DNA of 64,000 nucleotides from Azospirillum cavernae (lineage in GTDB: Bacteria; Pseudomonadota; Alphaproteobacteria; Azospirillales; Azospirillaceae): NCBI RefSeq assembly GCF_003590795.1, contig NZ_QYUL01000002.1:1605001-1669000 (forward strand), read 5' to 3'. Both the position numbers and the translations under genes were made by a program. Shown piece by piece: positions 58,203 to 64,000 of this stretch (position 1 is its first letter; each line of letters opens with the position of its first letter). The notes under the pieces were generated by a model that had not been told where the DNA came from, made no database searches, and saw nothing but the letters and a program-made list of their open reading frames with translations.

Positions 58203-59290
58203 GCGGGGATGGAATGACCGACGCGCAAAAGACCATCGCGGAGTTCGCCGCGCGTCTGGCCGCGAAGGGCGCCGCGCAGGACGCCGCCGCGCAAAAGGCC
58301 GCTGCCCAGAAGGGGGGCGCGCAAAAGGCTGGCGTCCAGAAGGGCGGCGAGGAGAAAATCGTCATCCGGCCCGCTGGCGCCGCCCCGACCGGCGTCCGGG
58401 TGTCCGCGTCCTCCCAGACGCCCGCCGCCGCGTCGCAGGCGGTTGCGCGGTCCGGCGCTCCCAGCAGCGCGCCCGCGACCCGCAACGCTGTCCGCCCGTC
58501 GGGCAAGGGCAAGGCCAAGGGCGGCAAGCCGCGCAAGGCGGCGTCGCCGCCGCGCCGCCCGATGATGGAGGTCCTGCGCGGCTGGACCCAGGATTTCCGG
58601 TTTCGCCTGCTGCCGGTGACGATCTTCGTGGCCGTGCTCATGCTGGGCGTGCGGGTCGGCGACATGTGGCGCATCGCCACGCGCGACGCCAAATTGCCCG
58701 ATTTCCCGGTGACGATGGCGCAAGGGCCGCAAACCCCGCCCCCGGCCAACGGGGCCAAGCCGCCCGCCGACAAAGCGCCGCCGCCCAAGGCGACGACGGC
58801 CCCCAACCCGGCGAAGGATGGCCCGCCGCCCATGGCCAACGGCGCGGCCTCGACGCCTGCCGCCAACGCTCCGCTTGGTCCGATCAGCGACCAGGAACTC
58901 CTCCAGCATTTTGCCGAACGCCGGGCCGAGATCGAGAAGCGCACCAAAGAGATTGAACAGCGCGAAGCCCTGCTGACCGCCGCCGAAAAGCGGATCGACC
59001 AGAAGGTTTCGGAGATGGAGAAGGTTCGCTCCGACATTCAGAAGCTGATGAGCCAGGGCGACGAGAAGCAATCGGCCCAGTTGGAAAGCCTCGTGAAGAT
59101 TTACGAGACGATGAAACCCAAGGAAGCGGCCCGCATCTTTGAAGAGTTGGAGATGCCGGTTCTTCTGGGGGTCATCCAAAAGATGAAAGAAAACAAATCG
59201 GCGCCGATTTTGGCCTCAATGGATCCGGTGAAGGCCAAGGAAGTGACGTCGGCCCTGATCGAGCGTCGCGTCCCAATGATTGCCAAGTAA
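58199..59290 (+). CDS. MotE/FlbE-like flagellar protein with MgtE N-like domain
   Basis: 363 residues. A basic, Ala/Gln-rich N terminus (~1-110) precedes a membrane helix (LPVTIFVAVLMLGVRVG), a Pro/Ala-rich linker, a coiled coil (FAERRAEIEKRTKEIEQREALL; QKVSEMEKVRSDIQKLM), and a C-terminal MgtE_N-like helical domain (MKPKEAARIFEELEMPVLLGVIQKMKEN in part; MDPVKAKEVTSALIERR). MotE chaperones the periplasmic motility protein MotC in rhizobia, and FlbE is the Caulobacter relative. Overlaps the DUF6468 gene by four bases and ends the operon. Confidence 0.85.
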   Translation: MSGDGMTDAQKTIAEFAARLAAKGAAQDAAAQKAAAQKGGAQKAGVQKGGEEKIVIRPAGAAPTGVRVSASSQTPAAASQAVARSGAPSSAPATRNAVRPSGKGKAKGGKPRKAASPPRRPMMEVLRGWTQDFRFRLLPVTIFVAVLMLGVRVGDMWRIATRDAKLPDFPVTMAQGPQTPPPANGAKPPADKAPPPKATTAPNPAKDGPPPMANGAASTPAANAPLGPISDQELLQHFAERRAEIEKRTKEIEQREALLTAAEKRIDQKVSEMEKVRSDIQKLMSQGDEKQSAQLESLVKIYETMKPKEAARIFEELEMPVLLGVIQKMKENKSAPILASMDPVKAKEVTSALIERRVPMIAK

Positions 59291-59345
59291 AGCAAATTGG
59301 GCGGGAGCGTGATGGCTTCCGCCTCGTTCGCGCGTCGCGGTTGGT

Positions 59346-59651
59346 TCAGGCGGCCAGTCGTTGCAGACGATGGTCGATCTCGTCCAGCGCGTCGATCAAT
59401 TCGCCCAGCGCCTGATCGGCGCGGCCACGCGAGGACGGCCAAGCGTCGTCATCGGCCAAATGCGCCGCCTCAATGCGGGCGGTGGCGCGGTTTTGCAGGC
59501 CGCGCAGGCCGTCCAGCGTGCGTTCCCACGCCTCCCGGCCCTTTGGATCCGAACGTTCGACGGCCGAACGCAATTGATTCATGCGCTCTGTGGCTTGCGC
59601 CACCCGGTCACGGGCCTGGGTGTCGAAGCTTTGTCGTTCCTGGTCGCTCAT
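59346..59651 (-). CDS. Small helical protein, unrecognised
   Basis: 101 residues from an ATG preceded by AGGAGG about 12 bases upstream; a GTG one codon earlier is also possible. The chain is almost all charged helix (DTQARDRVAQATERMNQLRSAVE; GELIDALDEIDHRLQRLAA), with no cysteines, membrane segment or signal peptide. It is probably a small cytoplasmic coiled coil. Nothing links it to a known family; it is convergent with the fliL operon. Confidence 0.6.
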   Translation of the reverse strand: MSDQERQSFDTQARDRVAQATERMNQLRSAVERSDPKGREAWERTLDGLRGLQNRATARIEAAHLADDDAWPSSRGRADQALGELIDALDEIDHRLQRLAA

Positions 59652-59654
59652 CAC

Positions 59655-60110
59655 GTTTCATCCTCCTGTCGCCCCCCGTTGGAACGCCCGCAAGGGCGCG
59701 CTTGGCGCAACAGAACCATGCGCGGCGAGCCGGTGGCTGCGCCGTCCGATGGTCCACCCGTCAATTGTTGGGGACGTTGCCCCGATTGAGAAGGCCCCGA
59801 TTGAAAGGGTCCGTGCGCCCAAAAAACAGACCGGGCCGCCTGGATCCAATTCAGGAAATCCTGAACAAGACTGGCGTGACCCGGTTCCGCAAAGGGGGTT
59901 TTCTTGGTTTGAGTGCGTTTCCTCTTTGGCCGGTTTTTCCGGCTCGCCGCTTGGATACGCCGTTATGATTGCACGGCTGTTATTGTTCGTTGAAGCTTTT
60001 GTGCACGAACGCGCGGATTTGGTCAATCCAACCAAACTTCATAGAGACCGGCTCTTTTTGACGCAGCCGAACGTCGTGCAAAGGACCAAAGTCTTTCAAC
60101 CCCTCGCGGG
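59655..60110. other. Intergenic region, no supported gene
   Basis: About 450 bases between the small helical gene and bfd. Composition is less GC-rich than the neighbours around 59810-60060. Short open frames on both strands lack ribosome-binding sites and family features. Some of it is downstream sequence of bfd. Confidence 0.45.
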
Positions 60111-60344
60111 TCACTCCGCCGCGACGCCATAGGCTGGAACATGGTCCTGGCTGGCCGCCTGCGCGCGGTTCTGGGCGCATGTGGCGCGATGGTCGGCGGC
60201 CATGGCGCGGACCGTCGGCACGCATTTGCCGCACTGAACCTGACAGCCGTGATGGCGGAACACAGCGGCGGGGGTCGTCGCGCCGTCGTTTAGGGCGGCC
60301 TTGACCTTCTTCTCGTTCAGCGCGTGGCAGATGCAAACGTACAT
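60111..60344 (-). CDS. bfd: Bacterioferritin-associated ferredoxin-type (2Fe-2S)-binding protein
   Basis: 77 residues. The four cluster cysteines are in VCICHALN and CQVQCGKC, the Bfd pattern CxC...CxxC. Bfd donates electrons to release iron from bacterioferritin and is normally induced by iron shortage. No bacterioferritin gene is in the window. A well-spaced promoter precedes it. Confidence 0.92.
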   Translation of the reverse strand: MYVCICHALNEKKVKAALNDGATTPAAVFRHHGCQVQCGKCVPTVRAMAADHRATCAQNRAQAASQDHVPAYGVAAE

Positions 60345-60390
60345 AGGCCCTCAGCGTCGGTCGGTGTCGATGGCGCGTGTCTTGGGTTGA

Positions 60391-60419
60391 GATTTACTGA
60401 GAGTGCGAATCGTTGTCAA
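60391..60419 (-). promoter_or_regulatory. bfd promoter, with possible iron-responsive site
   Basis: Minus-strand TTGACA (60414-60419), a 17-base spacer and TAAATC (60391-60396) form a good sigma-70 promoter. The surrounding bases include ATTCTCATTTGAG and ACGATTCGCA, which have Fur/Irr-like character, but no exact consensus. Confidence 0.65.
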
Positions 60420-60562
60420 TCACTCAAATGAGAATGGCTCGCACAGAAGGCCGCGCGCGGCGCTTCGTCGCAGCGGGGGTGAGAGGGGCCTTCTTGCGCG
60501 GATCATCCTCTTTCCCCGTTCCGGCGCTTGCATTCGCCGTCGGTCGGCGGTAGCCCGTGGGC

Positions 60563-61528
60563 ATGGATGATTTCGCCGACAGCCCCGCCGCCGCTCCCGC
60601 GCCTTCCGCGACCCCCGTCGTCACGCCGCTGGGCCAGACCATCTATCTGGCGCCCGATGGTTTCGTCGATGATCTGGTCGCCGAACTGGGCGACGTGGCC
60701 ACCGTCGATGGCCGTCTGGTCTTCGCCGACGGTCCGGCGCGGCCCGCCGCTTGGGCGCAAAACATTTGGTTTGACCCGGTGCGAATCGAGATCAACTCGA
60801 TCAAGGGCGGGGCCAAGGCCCTGCGTGGCATCCAGCGCAATTGGGCGCTGTGGTCGCAGCGCCACCACCGCCGCGCCGCGTTGATCCAAGACAATTTGCC
60901 GCACGTCTCGGCCAAGCCGGTGACGTTTCCGTCGCCCTTGCCGACGGCGCCGCTGGGGTCCTGGACCTTGCTGGACGAATCCACCATCGTCGCGGCGGCG
61001 CGCTGCTCCAGCCCGTTCCGCCATGGCGAGGTTCCGTTCATCGAGAACCGCACCGCGCCGCCCAACCGGGCCTATCTCAAGCTGTGGGAGGCCTTGACCC
61101 TGTTCGGCGAGCAGCCGGGGCCGGGCGACCGCTGCCTGGATCTGGGAGCCTGTCCAGGCGGCTGGACCTGGGTGCTGCACGAGCTGGGCGCGTCGGTGGT
61201 CAGCGTGGACAAGGCGCCGCTCGATCCGGCCATCGCCCGGCTGCCGCGCGTTGAAATCCGTCAGGAAAGCGCCTTTGGCCTGAAGCCGCAGGACATCGGG
61301 CCGGTGGATTGGCTGTGCTGCGACGTCATTTGCTACCCGACGCGGCTGTTGCGGCTGGTGCGCGACTGGATGGACAGCGGTCTGGCCAAGCGCTTCATCT
61401 GTACCCTGAAATTCCAGGCCGACACCGACCATGAGACCGCCCGCGCCTTCGCCGCCATCCCCGGCGGGCGGGTGCTGCACCTCGACCACAACAAGCACGA
61501 ACTCACCTGGATGTGGCCCGCCCAGTAA
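60563..61528 (+). CDS. RlmM-like SAM-dependent 2'-O-methyltransferase
   Basis: 321 residues from MDDFADSPAAAPA; a GTG two codons earlier is possible. A ~120-residue N-terminal RNA-binding-like region precedes the Rossmann methyltransferase: CLDLGACPGGWTWVLHELGASVVSVD. The K-D-K-E tetrad of 2'-O-methyltransferases is visible as AYLKLWEAL, WLCCDVICYP, ICTLKFQAD and KHELTWM. RlmM methylates C2498 of 23S rRNA; this protein matches that fold and motif set, but the exact target is inferred. Cytoplasmic. Confidence 0.85.
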   Translation: MDDFADSPAAAPAPSATPVVTPLGQTIYLAPDGFVDDLVAELGDVATVDGRLVFADGPARPAAWAQNIWFDPVRIEINSIKGGAKALRGIQRNWALWSQRHHRRAALIQDNLPHVSAKPVTFPSPLPTAPLGSWTLLDESTIVAAARCSSPFRHGEVPFIENRTAPPNRAYLKLWEALTLFGEQPGPGDRCLDLGACPGGWTWVLHELGASVVSVDKAPLDPAIARLPRVEIRQESAFGLKPQDIGPVDWLCCDVICYPTRLLRLVRDWMDSGLAKRFICTLKFQADTDHETARAFAAIPGGRVLHLDHNKHELTWMWPAQ

Positions 61529-61545
61529 GGGCGAACCCGTTGCGG

Positions 61546-62499
61546 TCAGGCGCGGGACAGCGCCAGTTCGATCAGCGGGCGTTGCAGCAGGGTGGCGGCG
61601 TGGCCGATCGCCACCGCTTCGGCGGCGCGGTCGAACTCCATGATGCCGACATGGCCCAGACGCGGGGCGATCAGCACATCCGGCGGTTCCCCGGCCAGAC
61701 GGGAACGGGTGATGCGGTCCTGCATGATGTCGATGGATCCGGCCATCACCTCCAGCGCGTTCGGCGTTTGGCGGTGGGAGTGGTCGAGCTGTTCGGCGAG
61801 GAAGCGGGTCCGCCGGTTTGGCTTGCGTCCCAGCCATCCGGCGATTTGCCCGGTCAATTGTGAAAAGGCCGGGGGCAGGGCGTCGGTGACGGTGGAACTG
61901 GGGGGCGGGGGGGCTTTCGCCTCCGGGCGGCGGCTCAGCATGGTGCGCTCGCTGTTCAGGTTGACGGCGATCACCACATCGGCGCCCAGCGCCCGGCACA
62001 GCGACACCGGCACCGGGTTGACCAGCGCGCCATCGACCAGCCATCGCCCGTCCAGCGGCACGGCGGGAAACAGGCCGGGCATGGCGGCGGAGGCGAGAAC
62101 GGCGGGCAAAAGCGGGCCGTCGCGCAACCAGACCTCTTGCCCGGTGGACAGGTCGGTGGCGACGGCGGCGAAGGGGCGCGGCAGCTCTTCGATCCGCACG
62201 TCGGTGCGCTCGTTCAAAAAGCGTTCGACCGCCTTCTCCGCCGTGACCAGACCGCCGCGCCGAAAGGTCAGGTCGATGATCCCCAGCATGCCGAGCCAGC
62301 CCATGCTTTGCGCCCAGTCTTGCAGAGCGTCCAACTGGTCGGTCAGATAGGCGGCGCCGACCGCCGCCCCGATGGAGGTGCCGCACAGGATGTCTGGGCG
62401 GACGCCGATCTCGTCCAGGGCGCGCAGGACGCCGATGTGCGCCCAGCCGCGCGCCGCGCCGCTGCCCAGCGCCAGACCGATCTTGATGCCGTCGCCCAT
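61546..62499 (-). CDS. Patatin-like phospholipase family protein (RssA-type)
   Basis: 317 residues. The oxyanion loop is GSGAARGWAHIG, the nucleophile elbow CGTSIGAAVG with the catalytic Ser, and the dyad Asp is in LVDGALVNPVPVS. ASAAMPGLFPAV fits the family between them. The last ~110 residues are a helical extension. RssA-type patatins are soluble or peripheral and hydrolyse lipids; the physiological substrate is unknown. It is convergent with the methyltransferase gene. Confidence 0.9.
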   Translation of the reverse strand: MGDGIKIGLALGSGAARGWAHIGVLRALDEIGVRPDILCGTSIGAAVGAAYLTDQLDALQDWAQSMGWLGMLGIIDLTFRRGGLVTAEKAVERFLNERTDVRIEELPRPFAAVATDLSTGQEVWLRDGPLLPAVLASAAMPGLFPAVPLDGRWLVDGALVNPVPVSLCRALGADVVIAVNLNSERTMLSRRPEAKAPPPPSSTVTDALPPAFSQLTGQIAGWLGRKPNRRTRFLAEQLDHSHRQTPNALEVMAGSIDIMQDRITRSRLAGEPPDVLIAPRLGHVGIMEFDRAAEAVAIGHAATLLQRPLIELALSRA

Positions 62500-62708
62500 T
62501 CAGTCGCGTCTCCTTGGTTCTGGCCGCGCCCGTCTATTTGGTGGCGATGGCTGGGGGATGGAAGAGGATGCCGGATGAGAGAGTGATGCGTTTTTGCATC
62601 ATGTTGCGGAAAGGATGCGGCGTGCGCGCTGGGAGCCGATTCAACAGACAGGCGGCGTGCATTTTTGCCGTAGGATATCCCCCGTAAACGCGCTGCCGGA
62701 GGGGTGCG

Positions 62709-62852
62709 ATGACCGCCCAACTGAACACCGAATTGAAGAGTTTCCGCAAGGATTGGAACCGCTGGTCGGTGGCGGAAAAACTGTGCGCGGTCACGTTGCT
62801 GGTCCTTGCTGCGGCGCTGATCGGCGCGCCCGTTACGGTTGCCCTGCTCTGA
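62709..62852 (+). CDS. 47-residue single-pass membrane peptide
   Basis: A small open frame with a strong ribosome-binding site (GGAGGGG a few bases before the ATG). It encodes MTAQLNTELKSFRKDWNRW, SVAEKLCAVTLLVLAAALIG and APVTVALL: a charged amphipathic helix followed by one membrane helix, ending at a TGA. The layout is that of small membrane proteins or assembly factors. Nothing identifies the family. The upstream bases are GTAAACG-rich, suggesting a promoter. Confidence 0.6.
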   Translation: MTAQLNTELKSFRKDWNRWSVAEKLCAVTLLVLAAALIGAPVTVALL

Positions 62853-62883
62853 TCGGTTGGCTGCCCGCGCATTTCTTTACTGG

Positions 62884-62912
62884 CTCTTAACCCTCGCAAA
62901 CTAGGTTAAGAG
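62884..62912. promoter_or_regulatory. Inverted repeat upstream of cheZ
   Basis: CTCTTAACC (62884-62892) and GGTTAAGAG (62904-62912) are perfect 9-base arms with an 11-base spacer. The arms contain TTAAC, as in CtrA half-sites, but the spacing differs from the CtrA box. It could equally be a hairpin ending the small membrane-peptide transcript. Confidence 0.5.
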
Positions 62913-63058
62913 AGCTTGAACGGATCCTTGATGCCAGTGAGCGCCGCGCTGCGGCTGGAACGCGGATGGTTCCGGTCGCCGGGGGGCCAAGGGGCGGGCG
63001 GGGGTCCGGCCAACGACACGGTGATCGCCGCCGCCACGCCCTCTCGCCGGACACGCCA

Positions 63059-63772
63059 ATGACCTTTTCCGCCCAGTCTTCCGTGACGGAGCAGAAGCTC
63101 CTGAGACAGCGCCTTGACGTCGCCTTCGCCGAAGCCGCGCAACCCTTGTCGCGCGACGAGGTGACGGAGATCGTCCGGTCGATCCTGGGCAGCATGGACG
63201 GCGACATTTCCGCCACCGACCTGCGGCTTTACAAAGAGGTCGTCGACCTCGCCAAATACATTGAGAACGCCAAGCAGGAGCTGGCCTCGCTCCAGCCCGA
63301 GGAAATTCGCGACGAGCACATCCGCAGCGCCACCGACGAGTTGGACGCGGTGGTCGGCGCAACGGAAAAGGCGACCTTCGCCATTTTCGATTCGTGCGAC
63401 GCCATCAGCGCCTTGGCTGGTCAGACCGATCCCGCCGTCAGCGCCAAGCTGAACGATGAGATCACCAAGATTTTCGAGGCCTGCAACTTCCAGGACATCA
63501 CCGGGCAGCGCATCACCAAGGTGGTGCGGACGCTCAAGCACATCGAATCCAAGGTCGACATGATCGTCGCCGCCTTTGGCAGCGAGGTCCGCAAGAATTA
63601 CGCCCCGCGTTTGGCCAAGCTGGCGGCGGAAGACGCGGCGGTTCCGGTGGAAGCGGCGGCGACGCCCGCCGACGCGGCGGCGGCCGACCAAAAGCTGCTG
63701 CACGGCCCGCAACTGCCGGGCAACGCCATGGACCAGGACGAGATCGACCGCCTGCTGGCCAGTTTCGATTGA
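63059..63772 (+). CDS. cheZ: CheZ-family chemotaxis phosphatase
   Basis: 237 residues. The four-helix-bundle signature CNFQDITGQRITKVV contains the catalytic Asp-Gln pair of CheZ (FQDxTGQ). A long coiled region precedes it and a Pro/Ala linker follows, ending in MDQDEIDRLLASFD, the C-terminal CheY-binding peptide. CheZ dephosphorylates CheY-P in the cytoplasm. The peptide is very like the CheY-binding site of FliM in this window (LNQDEIDSLLGF). The next gene is a MotB-like membrane protein, so this starts a motility cluster at the window edge. Confidence 0.9.
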   Translation: MTFSAQSSVTEQKLLRQRLDVAFAEAAQPLSRDEVTEIVRSILGSMDGDISATDLRLYKEVVDLAKYIENAKQELASLQPEEIRDEHIRSATDELDAVVGATEKATFAIFDSCDAISALAGQTDPAVSAKLNDEITKIFEACNFQDITGQRITKVVRTLKHIESKVDMIVAAFGSEVRKNYAPRLAKLAAEDAAVPVEAAATPADAAAADQKLLHGPQLPGNAMDQDEIDRLLASFD

Positions 63773-63776
63773 CGCC

Positions 63777-64000
63777 ATGCTGGCCGGCAAACCCAGCCCA
63801 GGCGCTTCCGGCCCCTCCGCTTCGCGCCCTTTTCGGGCGGTTGTCCCGCATGTGAATCCGAACAACGGCAGCATCGTTCTGTTGCTGTCGTTGTTCCTGC
63901 TGCTGCTGGTGTTTTTCATTGTTCTGAACGCTCAATCGGTTCAGACGGTGCAAAGGGTCAAGGCGGTGGCCGCGTCTCTGGAAAAGAAATTCCCCAACTT
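63777..64000 (+). CDS. MotB/OmpA-like membrane protein, 5' part
   Basis: The start ATG lies four bases after the cheZ stop; the frame runs off the window after 74 residues. It shows a Pro/Ser-rich cytoplasmic end, PHVNPNNGSIVLLLSLFL, a single membrane helix (LLLSLFLLLLVFFIVL) and the start of a periplasmic helix (SVQTVQRVKAVAASLEKKF). This resembles MotB or related OmpA-domain proteins, but the stator Asp typical of MotB is not seen in the helix. The peptidoglycan-binding part would be beyond the edge. Confidence 0.7.
   Translation, partial: MLAGKPSPGASGPSASRPFRAVVPHVNPNNGSIVLLLSLFLLLLVFFIVLNAQSVQTVQRVKAVAASLEKKFPN

Overview
The window is a GC-rich bacterial chromosome segment that reads as an alphaproteobacterium, most likely Rhodospirillales. 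Evidence for this: a SciP/DUF1153 gene, fliX and flbE/motE-type flagellar genes, a DksA with a degenerate zinc finger, a muramidase-less FlgJ, an ArsR-methyltransferase-metF-metH methionine cluster and a DctPQM/DctSR-type TRAP locus. No rRNA, tRNA, CRISPR array or insertion sequence was recognised. Genes are dense and mostly in short operons with 4-bp stop/start overlaps.

Layout. 1-5.8 kb: ettA 3' end, an AraC regulator, an SDR, a pentapeptide-repeat/PilZ fusion, and mlaA-mlaC. 6.0-12.1 kb: a methionine-cycle cluster (ArsR/methyltransferase, metF, a DUF29 gene, metH) behind a perfect 16-bp palindrome. 12.1-18.3 kb: an MNT/HEPN pair, a thioesterase, a secreted pentapeptide protein, a diguanylate cyclase, a nitronate monooxygenase and a molybdopterin oxidoreductase. 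18.3-21.4 kb: an accessory cassette of three genes behind an AT-rich leader; two of them carry Nif11-like helical modules and the third is unrecognised. 21.4-29.1 kb: a TRAP transporter, its divergent two-component system, and an orphan histidine kinase. 29.1-31.5 kb: a second large pentapeptide protein and a DUF882 (M15-like) cell-wall protein. 31.5-39.5 kb: a surface or phage-fibre-like cassette of two paralogous collagen-like proteins (one with four LamG-type domains) and a SPRY/DUF7483-like protein. 39.5-44.4 kb: divergent MaoC/TetR genes, a frame-disrupted sciP, and a NitT/TauT-type ABC transporter.

44.9-59.3 kb is a flagellar block: fliK-flgD, flgI-flgJ-flgN-like and flgF-flgG-flgA-flgH on the minus strand; fliX-dksA and fliL-fliM-DUF6468-motE on the plus strand. 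A papain-like protease gene follows flgH. Three well-formed sigma-54 (-24/-12) promoters sit upstream of fliK, flgI and flgF. The last 4.7 kb hold a small coiled protein, bfd, an RlmM-like methyltransferase, a patatin-like phospholipase, a 47-residue membrane peptide, cheZ and the start of a MotB/OmpA-like membrane protein.

Themes: c-di-GMP and motility (GGDEF protein, PilZ-pentapeptide fusion, FliM, CheZ, flagellar genes), envelope maintenance (Mla, DUF882, patatin), and one-carbon/methionine metabolism. The least explained parts are the Nif11-like cassette (18.7-21.35 kb) and the collagen/LamG cassette (31.8-39.4 kb).
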